64,000 bases of DNA from Eggerthellaceae bacterium (GTDB lineage: Bacteria; Actinomycetota; Coriobacteriia; Coriobacteriales; Eggerthellaceae): contig CAJTDS010000011.1 of NCBI GenBank assembly GCA_910575165.1, forward strand, positions 1 through 64,000. Reading direction: 5' to 3'. The notes beneath the pieces are model-generated. The model had not been told where the DNA came from. It made no database searches and was given only the letters and a program-made list of their open reading frames with translations. Position 1 is the stretch's first letter. Each line of letters begins with the position of its first letter. The position numbers and the translations under genes are program-made. Shown here one piece after another: positions 14,820 through 23,261 of the stretch.

Positions 14820-16448
14820 ATGACAGAGAAAGAAAAGGCGAAGAGTAGAAAGCGCAAGGCGCTCTCCTCGTTCTCGATTCTGCTCATCATCCTGATCGTC
14901 CTTGCCATCATCACCGTCATCATGGGAGCCAGCGGTGTTGAGGGCGTCACCGGCGCAACGCTCGCCGACGTGACCACCGCTCCTGTCCGCGGCTTCACCG
15001 ACGCGCTGCCCGTCTGCCTGTTCGTGCTCATCCTGGGCGGTTTCCTGGGCATCACCGCCGAGACCGGCGCCCTTGATGCCGGCATCGCCGCGCTGGTGCG
15101 CAAGCTCCACGGCAACGAGCTTCTGCTCATCCCCATCCTGATGTTCCTGTTCTCCATCTGCGGTACCACCTACGGTATGTGCGAGGAGACTGTGCCTTTC
15201 TACCTGCTGCTCGCGGCTACCATGGTGGCTGCCGGCTTCGACAGCATGGTAGGTGCCGCCACGGTGCTTCTGGGCGCCGGCACCGGCGTTCTGGGCTCCA
15301 CGGTAAACCCCTTTGCCGTGGGCGCGGCCGTTGACGCCCTGTCCACCTCGGGCATCGCCATCAACCAGGCAACCATCATCGGCTTGGGCTGCGTGCTGTG
15401 GCTTATCACCCTTGCGATCTCCATCTGGTTCGTCATGCGCTACGCGAAGAAGGTGAAGGCCGACAAGGGCTCCACCATCCTGTCTCTGCAGGAGCAGGAG
15501 ACCATGAACGCCGAGTTCGGAGGTGCCGAGAAGGACACCGAGGAAGCCGAGGCCAACCCCAACAAGAAGATGCTGACCGGCCGTCAGAAGGGCGTTCTGG
15601 CTGTGTTCGCCGTCACCTTCGTCATCATGATCATCGGCTTCATTCCGTGGGAGGACCTGGGGGTCGACGCGTTCAACGCCGGTGCCCAGTACGAAGAGGT
15701 CGTAGCCCCCGTGGACGCGACCGAGATCGAGGGCGCATGGGCTGACGCTACCGACGGCGCAGCGCTCATGATCGACGGCTCCGTAACCGGCGAGTCCGTG
15801 GCCGAGGAGCAGGTGTCGCAGGGCTGGTCCGCCTTCCTGTGCGGCCTGCCGCTGGGCCAGTGGTACTTCGACGAGGCTTCCACCTGGTTCTTGCTGATGA
15901 CCTTCGTCATCGGCATCGTGGGTGGCCTGTCCGAGTCCCGCTTCGTGAAGGCCTTCATCAACGGCGCAGCTGACATGATGTCGGTCGTGCTCATCATCGC
16001 TTTGGCCCGTTCCATCACCGTGCTCATGGGCACCACGGGCCTGGACATGTGGATCCTCACCAACGCCGCTAACGCGCTCGAGGGCATGTCCGCCATCATC
16101 TTCGCTCCGCTGTCCTTCCTGCTCTACGTGCTGCTGTCCTTCCTGATTCCGTCTTCCTCGGGTATGGCCACCGTGTCCATGCCCATCATGGGCCCCCTGG
16201 CTGCGGGCCTTGGCTTCTCGCCCGACGTCATGATCATGATCTACAGCGCGGGCAACGGCCTTGTGAACTTGTTCACGCCTACGTCCGGCGCCATCATGGG
16301 CGGCCTGGCCATCGCACGCATCGAGTACTCCACATGGCTCAAGTTCGGCTCGAAGCTGTTCGTGATCTTGGGCGTGGTCTGCATCGTCGTGCTGACGGTG
16401 GCAATGGTGCTGATTCCCTACACGGGACCGGCGCCCACCATGGGCTAG
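14820..16448 (+). CDS. YfcC-family membrane transporter, probable arginine/ornithine antiporter
   Basis: This 542-residue integral membrane protein belongs to the YfcC/C4-dicarboxylate-carrier-like family, not to the APC family of classical ArcD. It has a short basic N terminus and a first helix near 18-38. Conserved stretches include GTTYGMCEETVPFY (around 120), GVLGSTVNPFAVGAA, PSSSGMATVSMPIMGPLA and a late GLVNLFTPTSGAIMGG. A soluble acidic loop around 230-330 interrupts the helices. YfcC members stand in for ArcD in several arginine deiminase operons. The position here, as last gene of the arc cluster, makes arginine-in/ornithine-out exchange the likely job. The SD is AGAGGAGGGG. Confidence 0.85.
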   Translation: MTEKEKAKSRKRKALSSFSILLIILIVLAIITVIMGASGVEGVTGATLADVTTAPVRGFTDALPVCLFVLILGGFLGITAETGALDAGIAALVRKLHGNELLLIPILMFLFSICGTTYGMCEETVPFYLLLAATMVAAGFDSMVGAATVLLGAGTGVLGSTVNPFAVGAAVDALSTSGIAINQATIIGLGCVLWLITLAISIWFVMRYAKKVKADKGSTILSLQEQETMNAEFGGAEKDTEEAEANPNKKMLTGRQKGVLAVFAVTFVIMIIGFIPWEDLGVDAFNAGAQYEEVVAPVDATEIEGAWADATDGAALMIDGSVTGESVAEEQVSQGWSAFLCGLPLGQWYFDEASTWFLLMTFVIGIVGGLSESRFVKAFINGAADMMSVVLIIALARSITVLMGTTGLDMWILTNAANALEGMSAIIFAPLSFLLYVLLSFLIPSSSGMATVSMPIMGPLAAGLGFSPDVMIMIYSAGNGLVNLFTPTSGAIMGGLAIARIEYSTWLKFGSKLFVILGVVCIVVLTVAMVLIPYTGPAPTMG

Positions 16449-16500
16449 CGGCCCTGCCGTAGGCTGCTGTACGCCTGCGGGCTCGCACAAGTCCGCCGTT

Positions 16501-16533
16501 AGAACCCCCGCTTCATGCAAGCGGGGGTTCTTT
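16501..16533 (+). terminator. Strong terminator of the arc operon
   Basis: A 13-bp perfect stem (16501-16513 with 16519-16531) around loop CATGC ends in TTT. It lies about 50 bp after the transporter stop codon. Confidence 0.9.
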
Positions 16534-16599
16534 GCTGCAGTCAAGTATGGTTTTTCGCCGAATGTTGAAGTGCGAAAAGGGGAGAGGAGGGGTCGACCC

Positions 16600-16628
16600 T
16601 TGCAAACGGTTACGTGCAGCCGTATCAT
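16600..16628 (+). promoter_or_regulatory. Promoter of the rpsP operon
   Basis: -35 TTGCAA (16600-16605) and -10 TATCAT (16623-16628) are spaced by 17 bases. The start would lie near 16635, giving an untranslated leader of about 87 bases before rpsP. Confidence 0.7.
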
Positions 16629-16721
16629 TAGCAATTGCTGTTTTCGCTGCGTCGGTACGGAACCGCCTGCACCGGCGTACGCAAATAAAGATATCAAGAG
16701 AAGCAAAAGGAGTTCATCTTC

Positions 16722-16967
16722 ATGGCAGTGAAAATTCGCCTTGCCCGTCACGGTGCGAAGAAGCGTCCCTACTACCGCATCGTCGTTGCCAACGCCTCCA
16801 GCCCCCGCGACGGCCGCTTCATCGACGAAGTGGGTCGCTACAACCCCATCGCCGACCCCGCCGTCGTCTCCTTCGACCTCGAGAAGGTCGATCGCTGGAT
16901 CGCCAACGGCGCGCAGCCGACCGACACCGTGGCCTCCCTGCTGAAGCGCTACCGCGAGAACGCCTAA
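16722..16967 (+). CDS. rpsP: 30S ribosomal protein S16
   Basis: The 81-residue protein starts [20 protein letters not shown] and contains [13 protein letters not shown], the family signature. It is a primary assembly protein of the 30S body. It opens the conserved rpsP-khpA-rimM-trmD order found in many Gram-positive bacteria. AAAAGGAG lies about 10 bases before the ATG. Confidence 0.98.
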   Translation: MAVKIRLARHGAKKRPYYRIVVANASSPRDGRFIDEVGRYNPIADPAVVSFDLEKVDRWIANGAQPTDTVASLLKRYRENA

Positions 16968-16971
16968 GCCC

Positions 16972-17229
16972 ATGTCCGAAGTCAGCGACGACATTATCGG
17001 CCTTGTCCAGGCCGTGGTGGTGCCTCTGGTCGAGTTCCCCGACGAGGTGAGCGTTGCCCTTGGCGAAGAGCACGACGATCTGATCGTCGTCAACATCTCC
17101 GTCAACGAGCAGGATGCCGGCAAGGTGATCGGCCGTCAGGGGCGGGTCATCAAGTCTATCCGCACCCTCGCCCGCGCTGCGGCATCTAAGACCGACGCCC
17201 GCGTGGAAGTGGAGCTGCTCGACTCGTGA
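16972..17229 (+). CDS. khpA: KH-domain RNA-binding protein KhpA
   Basis: This 85-residue protein has a single KH domain with the GKVIGRQGRVIKSIRTL loop (about 47-63), the GxxG RNA-binding element. KhpA pairs with KhpB in other bacteria and binds many RNAs. The gene lies 4 bp after rpsP and overlaps rimM by 4 bp, so translation is likely coupled. Confidence 0.92.
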   Translation: MSEVSDDIIGLVQAVVVPLVEFPDEVSVALGEEHDDLIVVNISVNEQDAGKVIGRQGRVIKSIRTLARAAASKTDARVEVELLDS

Positions 17230-17744
17230 GCTCGTGGACCAAGGCCGCATATCTTTCCAAGGCTCGGCAACTGCAAGGAGGGCTTGTTGCGCGCAACGCA
17301 GCGGGCCTTCCTTTTTTGCTACGTCCGGGTCTTGAGGTCTCCTTCGTGCCCCCTACGCTCGACGGAGACCGTCACGGGGTGGTCGAGTCGGTCGAGCGCC
17401 TTTCGGGCGAGGACTACCTCGTGTTCTTCCGCAACATCCGCGATATCGACGCCGCGCAGCGCCTTGCGGGTTCCTTCTGCCTGGCGCGGACCGAGGACGT
17501 GGGGGAGGCGCTTGCCCAGACGCCCGGGCTTCGCCTCGAAGGGTGCCGCGTGGTCGACATCGCCCAGGGCGAGGTCGGCGTCGTCTCCGGCATTGTCGAC
17601 AACCCGTCCCAGCAGCTGCTCGAGGTGACCTCGTCCGACGGCTCCGTCTTCCTGGTGCCCAACGTCGACGCCATCGTTGTCTCATTCGACGCCGACGCGC
17701 GCATCGTGCGCACGTCCCTGCCTGCGGGGATCATGGACCTGTAG
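17226..17744 (+). CDS. rimM: Ribosome maturation factor RimM
   Basis: This 172-residue protein starts at the GTG of a GTGA overlap with khpA. A first beta-barrel region includes LVFFRNIRDIDAAQRLAGS and is followed by a PRC-barrel half with FLVPNVDAIVVSFD. RimM helps 30S head maturation through contact with S19. The N terminus is divergent from the usual GKI..xHGL form, so the call leans on the second half and on the operon. Confidence 0.85.
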   Translation: MSSWTKAAYLSKARQLQGGLVARNAAGLPFLLRPGLEVSFVPPTLDGDRHGVVESVERLSGEDYLVFFRNIRDIDAAQRLAGSFCLARTEDVGEALAQTPGLRLEGCRVVDIAQGEVGVVSGIVDNPSQQLLEVTSSDGSVFLVPNVDAIVVSFDADARIVRTSLPAGIMDL

Positions 17745-17752
17745 GGGATTTG

Positions 17753-18508
17753 ATGCGCATAGACACCCTTTCCACCTTTCCCGGCATGTACGACTCCGTC
17801 ATGGGCGAGTCCATGATGAAGCGCGCCCAAGAGAAGGGCCTGCTGGAGTTTTGCGCCCACGACCTGAGGGACTGGACCCATGACCGCCACCGCACCACCG
17901 ATGACGATCCCTACGGAGGGGGAAACGGCCTGGTGATGCGCTGCGCACCCATATTCGAGGCCTTCGACGACATCGTGGGGCCTCGCAGCGAAGACGACGG
18001 CACCGAGGTGCTGTTCCTCTCGCCTTGCGGCGAACCCTTCACCGACCGCGTGGCCAACCGGCTTGCAGCCAAGCGCCGGCTGGTCTTCGTGTGCGGGCAC
18101 TACGAGGGAATCGACGAGCGCGCCTACAGCCTTGCCGACACGGTGCTGTCCTTGGGCGATTACGTGCTCACCAGCGGCGAGTTGGCATCCATGGTGGTGA
18201 TCGACGCTGTGGTGCGCAAGCTGCCCGGGGTGCTGGGGGCCCAAAACGGCGCGGAAACGGAAAGCTTCGTCGACGGCTTGCTGGAGTACCCCCAGTACAC
18301 CCGCCCCTCCACGTACCGCTCCATGGAGGTTCCCCCCGTGCTGCTGTCGGGCGACCACCAGGCGGTGGACCGATGGAGGCGCCAGCAGAGCATCGAGCGC
18401 ACCTGGCGCTTGCGCCCGGACCTGCTCACCGACGAGGTGGTGCGCTCCTTCGACGAGCACGACGTTTCTTTTCTGCAAAGTCTGCAGAGTTTGACCGCCG
18501 AAGCGTAA
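17753..18508 (+). CDS. trmD: tRNA (guanine-N1)-methyltransferase TrmD
   Basis: This 251-residue SPOUT enzyme makes m1G37 next to the anticodon, preventing +1 frameshifting. The knot motifs are present: DDPYGGGNGLVMR, CGHYEGIDER, LGDYVLTSGELA and PQYTRPSTYR. The start ATG follows GGGGATTT. It sits 8 bp after rimM in the usual gene order. Confidence 0.97.
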   Translation: MRIDTLSTFPGMYDSVMGESMMKRAQEKGLLEFCAHDLRDWTHDRHRTTDDDPYGGGNGLVMRCAPIFEAFDDIVGPRSEDDGTEVLFLSPCGEPFTDRVANRLAAKRRLVFVCGHYEGIDERAYSLADTVLSLGDYVLTSGELASMVVIDAVVRKLPGVLGAQNGAETESFVDGLLEYPQYTRPSTYRSMEVPPVLLSGDHQAVDRWRRQQSIERTWRLRPDLLTDEVVRSFDEHDVSFLQSLQSLTAEA

Positions 18509-18598
18509 GAGCGGGCGCGTCGGGGTATCATGTATGGCTACGACTGATTGCACGGCGGGGCCCGGGCCCCATTCGGCGGAAAGCGAGCTATACCTTCC

Positions 18599-19186
18599 AT
18601 GGACCAAGGGCCACGTCGGCCGCAGGGCGGCAACATCATCCTCAGCGCGGTGGGGCGGGTGCTCAAGACCATCGCGAGCATCCTGGCCCTCGTCATCGTC
18701 ATCCTGGGTTTGTCCTGGTTCATGCGCGAGTTCGTCTTCCAAGCCTACGAGATTCCCTCCGGCTCGATGGAGGACACCATCATGGTGGGGGACATGGTGT
18801 TCGCCGAGAAGGTGAGCTACTACTTCCGCGAACCGGAGTACAAGGACATCGTCACCTTCCACGACCCCGAGATTCCCGGTCGCATCCTCATCAAGCGCTG
18901 CATCGCCACGGAGGGCCAGGTGGTCGACATCGACGACAACACAGGGACCCTCTACATCGACGGCGTCGCCATGGACGAGCCCTACACTGACGGCAAGCCC
19001 ACCTACACCTTGGCCGGCGGCGTGAGCTTTCCCTACACCGTCCCCGAGGACCACATCTGGGTGATGGGCGACAACCGCACCAACTCCCAGGATTCCCGCT
19101 ATTTCGGCGCCGTGCCGGTGTCGTCCGTCACCGGGCGGGGGGCACTCGTCTACTGGCCCCTTACCAGCATGCGCGTTCTCGAGTAA
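18599..19186 (+). CDS. lepB: Signal peptidase I
   Basis: This 195-residue type I signal peptidase has one N-terminal transmembrane helix (about 21-42). The catalytic Ser56 sits in EIPSGSM and the catalytic Lys99 in RILIKR, with a late [12 protein letters not shown] box. It cleaves signal peptides on the outer face of the membrane. The ATG at 18599 is preferred for family length but has a poor ribosome-binding site. An upstream in-frame TTG could add 17 residues. Its position after trmD is common in Gram-positive bacteria. Confidence 0.93.
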   Translation: MDQGPRRPQGGNIILSAVGRVLKTIASILALVIVILGLSWFMREFVFQAYEIPSGSMEDTIMVGDMVFAEKVSYYFREPEYKDIVTFHDPEIPGRILIKRCIATEGQVVDIDDNTGTLYIDGVAMDEPYTDGKPTYTLAGGVSFPYTVPEDHIWVMGDNRTNSQDSRYFGAVPVSSVTGRGALVYWPLTSMRVLE

Positions 19187-19257
19187 CCGCTCCGTTCCCA
19201 GGCGCTTCGGCCTTCGGGGCGCATCCGCTGCATAGCCGTTTGACCAGAAGGAGAACC

Positions 19258-20226
19258 ATGAGCCAACCGTTGCAGGCGGCCCCGGTCGCCCAAGCCGCCA
19301 AGACGCAGGCGCTGCCGCCGACGTTCCAGGACGTCATCATGAACCTGCAGCGCTATTGGGCCGAGCAGGGCTGCGTTATCCTGCAGCCCTACGACAACGA
19401 GGTGGGCGCCGGAACCAACGCCCCGGCCACCACGCTGCGCTCGCTGGGTCCCGACACCTGGCGAACCGCCTACGTGCAGGGATGCCGCAGGCCTACCGAC
19501 GGACGCTACGGCGAGAACCCGAACCGCACCCAGTTCTACTACCAGTTCCAGGTGCTCATGAAGCCTTCGCCCGACAACATCCAAGATCTCTACCTGGGCA
19601 GCCTGCGAGCCATCGGCATCGACGTCGAGGCCCACGACGTGCGCTTCGTCGAGGACGACTGGGAATCTCCCACCCTGGGAGCCTGGGGCCTTGGCTGGGA
19701 GGTGTGGATCGACGGCATGGAGGTCACCCAGTTCACGTACTTCCAGCAGGTGGGCGGCTTCGAGTGCAGCCCGGTGCCCGTCGAGATCGCCTACGGTCTG
19801 GAGCGCCTTACCATGTACATCCAGGGCGTGGACAGCATGTTCGACATCGTATGGAGTCGCGGATCCGACGGCGTCACGTTCACCTACGGCGACGTGTACC
19901 TGGAAAACGAGCGCCAGTACTCGAAGTTCAACTTCGAGGTTGCCGATACCGAATTCCTCTTCCGCGAGTTCAACGAGCGCGAGGCGGAATGCATGCGCAC
20001 CCTGGAGGCGGGCCTTCCGCTTCCGGCCTACGACAGCGTGCTCAAGTGCTGCCACGCCTTCAACCTGCTGGATGCCCGCGGCGTCATATCTGCAACCGAG
20101 CGAATGGCCTACATCCTGCGCGTGCGCACCCTTGCGAAGGCGTGCTGCGCCTCGTACATGGAGCATGTCGTGGGAGTCGACCCGGAAACCGGCGAGCCGA
20201 AGAGAAGCCTTGAGGGCGAGGAGTAG
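19258..20226 (+). CDS. glyQ: Glycyl-tRNA synthetase alpha chain
   Basis: This 322-residue catalytic subunit of the tetrameric (alpha2beta2) bacterial GlyRS shows [22 protein letters not shown], the strongly conserved [33 protein letters not shown] and YGLERL. The start ATG is preceded by AGAAGGAG. Most actinobacteria use the unrelated dimeric GlyRS, so this subunit type helps narrow the lineage. Confidence 0.97.
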   Translation: MSQPLQAAPVAQAAKTQALPPTFQDVIMNLQRYWAEQGCVILQPYDNEVGAGTNAPATTLRSLGPDTWRTAYVQGCRRPTDGRYGENPNRTQFYYQFQVLMKPSPDNIQDLYLGSLRAIGIDVEAHDVRFVEDDWESPTLGAWGLGWEVWIDGMEVTQFTYFQQVGGFECSPVPVEIAYGLERLTMYIQGVDSMFDIVWSRGSDGVTFTYGDVYLENERQYSKFNFEVADTEFLFREFNEREAECMRTLEAGLPLPAYDSVLKCCHAFNLLDARGVISATERMAYILRVRTLAKACCASYMEHVVGVDPETGEPKRSLEGEE

Positions 20227-20234
20227 TGAGCACT

Positions 20235-22328
20235 ATGGAAAACGCAAACACCGCAACGCTTGCCTTCGAGATAGGCACCGAGGAGATCCCCGCGTTCGAC
20301 CTGCACAAGGCCACGGAGCAGCTTCGTACGCTGACGGGGGAGGCCCTCGACGCCAAGCGCATCCCCCATGGCGACGTGAGCGTCTACTCCTCGCCGCGCA
20401 GGCTCATCGCCGTGGTGGGCGACGTGGCCTTGCGCACCGAGGAGCTGACCGAGGTCTTCCGCGGCCCCTCCGCCGCCATCGCCTTCGACGACCAGGGGGC
20501 CCCCACCAAAGCCGCCGTCGGCTTCGCCAGGGGCAAAGGGCTTTCCGTCGAGGATCTGACGCGCCGAAGCGTGGACGGCGTCGACTACGTCTTCGCCACC
20601 CGCCATGTCGCTTCCGTCGAGGTCGATTCGATGCTGCCCGAGGTGATTGAGGGCGTTATCGAGTCCATCTCCTGGCCGAAATCGTGCCGCTGGGGCACGC
20701 AGAGCGCCTTCTTCTCGCGTCCCGTCCGCTGGCTGGTGGCGCTTTTGGGCGACAAGGTGGTGCCCGTGCGTTTCGCCGGGCTGGAGGCGGGGCGCCTTAC
20801 CTGGGGCCATCGGTTCCTCGCCGCGGGCCCGTGGGAGGTCGCCCATGCCGACCAGCTGCTCGACGTGGTCCGCTCCGCCTTCGTGGTCCCTTCGGAGGCG
20901 GAGCGCGAACAGGCGATCCGCGCGGGCGTAGCGGCCATCGAAGCCGAGACCGGCTCGAAGGCCGAGCTGCCCGCGAAGACGCTTTTGGAGGTCACCAACC
21001 TTTCCGAGTACCCGACACCGCTGAAGGGAACCTTCGACGAGGAGTTCCTCGCCGTTCCCGAGGAGATCATCGTCGACGCCATGCTCATGCACCAGCGCTA
21101 TTTCCCGCTCTACGACGGCCAGGGCAAGCTGACCAATTCCTTCGTCCTGGTCAGCAACGGTGATCCCGCCTGCGCCGACACCATCGTCGACGGCAACGAG
21201 CGCGTCGTCCGGGCGCGCCTGTCCGATGCCAAGTTCTTCTATGAGGAGGACCTCAAACGGCCTCTGGAAAGCTACGTGGAGCATCTCGACGAGGTGGTGT
21301 TCCAGGAGACGCTGGGCACCATGCGCGACAAGACCGACCGCATCGTGGCGCTGGCGACGCATCTGGCCGCCGATGCCTCCCTCGACGGGGACGACTCCCG
21401 CGACGCCGCCCGCGCCGCGCTGCTCGCCAAGGCCGACCTGGTCACAAACGCCGTGGTGGAGTTCACGAGCGTCCAAGGAGTCATGGGGTCCTACTACGCC
21501 GCAGCGGCGGGGGAGACCGATCAGGTGGCCCGCGCCATCGCCGACCATTACCGTCCCCGCTTCTCCGGCGATGCGCTTCCCGAATCGACGGTGGGCCGCA
21601 TCGTGGCCATGGCTGACAAGCTCGACACCATCTGCGGATTGTTCAGCGTTGGCCAAGGCCCCACCGGCTCCTCCGACCCCTTCGCGTTGCGCCGAGGCGC
21701 CATCGGCATCGTGGCCATGCTGCAGGCCGGCCTTCCCGTTTCCCTCGAGCAAGCCGTCGACGCGTCCCTTGCCACCTACGCCGATGCGGGCATTGGGTTC
21801 GAGAGGGAGGCAGTCCGCCGGCAAGTGCTCGACTTCTTCATCACCCGCACCTCCGTCATGCTGCGTGACGAGGGGGTTCACGCCGACACCATCGACGCTG
21901 TGCTGGCATGCGATGTAGTGGAGCCGGCGATCATCATCGCCCGTGCTCGGGCCCTTGAAGCCGCTCGCAGCCAGGATCCCGACACGTTCGCCGACCTTGC
22001 AACCGCCTTCTCCCGAGCCGACAACCTGCGCGACGCGTCCCTGGGCGAGGAGCCCGACCGCTCCATCATGGAGGCCTCCGAGCGGGCGCTCCTCGAGGCG
22101 ACCGACGTTGCCGCAGACGCGGTTCGCCGTGCGCTTGCCGACGACGACTACCCGGCGGCGCTCGCCTCCTTGGCGGCCCTGCGCGCGCCCATCGACGGAT
22201 TCTTCGCCGAGGTCATGGTCATGGCCGACGACGACGGGGTCCGCACGATGCGCCTGCGGCTGCTCAATCGCTTCGCCGCCATCTTCAAGGACGTCGCTGA
22301 CTTTTCGAAGATGGCCAAGAGCCGATGA
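20235..22328 (+). CDS. glyS: Glycyl-tRNA synthetase beta chain
   Basis: The protein, of 697 residues from ATG 20235, starts with LAFEIGTEEIPAF after a short leader and contains KSCRWG, FSRPVRWLVAL, MHQRYFPL and MADKLDTICGLF (an HD-like segment). It binds tRNA-Gly for the alpha subunit. An in-frame GTG at 20226 overlaps the glyQ stop, but the ATG is better spaced from GAGGAG. Its stop region overlaps the next gene by 4 bp. Confidence 0.96.
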   Translation: MENANTATLAFEIGTEEIPAFDLHKATEQLRTLTGEALDAKRIPHGDVSVYSSPRRLIAVVGDVALRTEELTEVFRGPSAAIAFDDQGAPTKAAVGFARGKGLSVEDLTRRSVDGVDYVFATRHVASVEVDSMLPEVIEGVIESISWPKSCRWGTQSAFFSRPVRWLVALLGDKVVPVRFAGLEAGRLTWGHRFLAAGPWEVAHADQLLDVVRSAFVVPSEAEREQAIRAGVAAIEAETGSKAELPAKTLLEVTNLSEYPTPLKGTFDEEFLAVPEEIIVDAMLMHQRYFPLYDGQGKLTNSFVLVSNGDPACADTIVDGNERVVRARLSDAKFFYEEDLKRPLESYVEHLDEVVFQETLGTMRDKTDRIVALATHLAADASLDGDDSRDAARAALLAKADLVTNAVVEFTSVQGVMGSYYAAAAGETDQVARAIADHYRPRFSGDALPESTVGRIVAMADKLDTICGLFSVGQGPTGSSDPFALRRGAIGIVAMLQAGLPVSLEQAVDASLATYADAGIGFEREAVRRQVLDFFITRTSVMLRDEGVHADTIDAVLACDVVEPAIIIARARALEAARSQDPDTFADLATAFSRADNLRDASLGEEPDRSIMEASERALLEATDVAADAVRRALADDDYPAALASLAALRAPIDGFFAEVMVMADDDGVRTMRLRLLNRFAAIFKDVADFSKMAKSR

Positions 22329-23206
22329 TAAGCGAGTTCATCAGCCTAGAGAACACGACGCCGCTGCCCACCATCCACGTTGTCAGCGACTCGGTGGGCA
22401 TCACCGCTCAGACGGTGGCCCGGGCGGCGGCGGCGCAGTTCGGCGTCACGAACCCCAACATAGAGGTGCTGCCCAAGGTGCGCTCCTTCAACGAGGTGGT
22501 GGAGTTCGTCGACGAGCACACGGCCTGCCATCGCGCGACCTACGGCGACGGGCGTATCCTGGTGTTCTACACGCTCGTCGACAGCGACCTGTCCCACGAG
22601 GTGGCTGAGTTCTTCGCCGAGCGCGACGACGTTGTGGCAGTCGACCTGATGACCGGGGCGCTGTCGGCTATCGCACAGATGACGGGCAAGCGCCCGGCGG
22701 TTACTCCGGGAAGCGTGCACATCGCCGACCAGAACTACTTCCGTCGCATAGAGGCTATCGAGTTCACCATCGAGCACGACGACGGCCGAAACCCCCAGGA
22801 TCTGACCCGGGCCGACATCGTGCTTCTGGGCGTTTCCCGCTCTTCGAAGACGCCCACGTCCATTTACCTGGCCCAGCAAGGCTTCAAGGTCGCCAACGTG
22901 CCGCTCGATCCTTCCACGGAGCCCCCGGCGCAGCTGTTCGACGTGGAGAGAAGCCGTCTGTTCGGACTCATGATCTCGCCCGATGCCCTGGTGGGCATTC
23001 GCCAGCGAAGGCTCGGCAACGCCATCGGGGTGGCGGGGGCCTACGCCGATCTCGAGTACATCTACCGCGACCTGGAAGAGGCCCGTGCGCTCATGCGCAG
23101 GCTCGGCTGCATCGTCGTTCACACCGAAAACCGGGCCGTAGAGGAGACCGCACAGGAAATTTTGCGGTATTATGAGCGGGTTCATCCTCCTTCGGATAAC
23201 ATGTAA
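22325..23206 (+). CDS. PPDK regulatory protein (ADP-dependent kinase / Pi-dependent phosphorylase, DUF299)
   Basis: This 293-residue bifunctional regulator switches off pyruvate phosphate dikinase by phosphorylating the Thr near its catalytic His, and reactivates it with Pi. It has HVVSDSVGITAQTV at the N terminus, EFTIEHDDG in the middle and the P-loop GVSRSSKTPTSIYLA (about 174-188). The late region RQRRLGN is also typical. It is directly upstream of its target ppdK, 55 bp away, and overlaps glyS by 4 bp. Confidence 0.93.
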   Translation: MISEFISLENTTPLPTIHVVSDSVGITAQTVARAAAAQFGVTNPNIEVLPKVRSFNEVVEFVDEHTACHRATYGDGRILVFYTLVDSDLSHEVAEFFAERDDVVAVDLMTGALSAIAQMTGKRPAVTPGSVHIADQNYFRRIEAIEFTIEHDDGRNPQDLTRADIVLLGVSRSSKTPTSIYLAQQGFKVANVPLDPSTEPPAQLFDVERSRLFGLMISPDALVGIRQRRLGNAIGVAGAYADLEYIYRDLEEARALMRRLGCIVVHTENRAVEETAQEILRYYERVHPPSDNM

Positions 23207-23261
23207 TCAGCTGAGTCATCTGGGGATCGGCTCCCGAATACGTTCAGGTTAGGAGAGTAAG

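Noticed and set aside
19187-19257. T-box or glycine riboswitch before glyQ
   Set aside because: The gap is only 71 bases and lacks the T-box sequence or a long structured leader.
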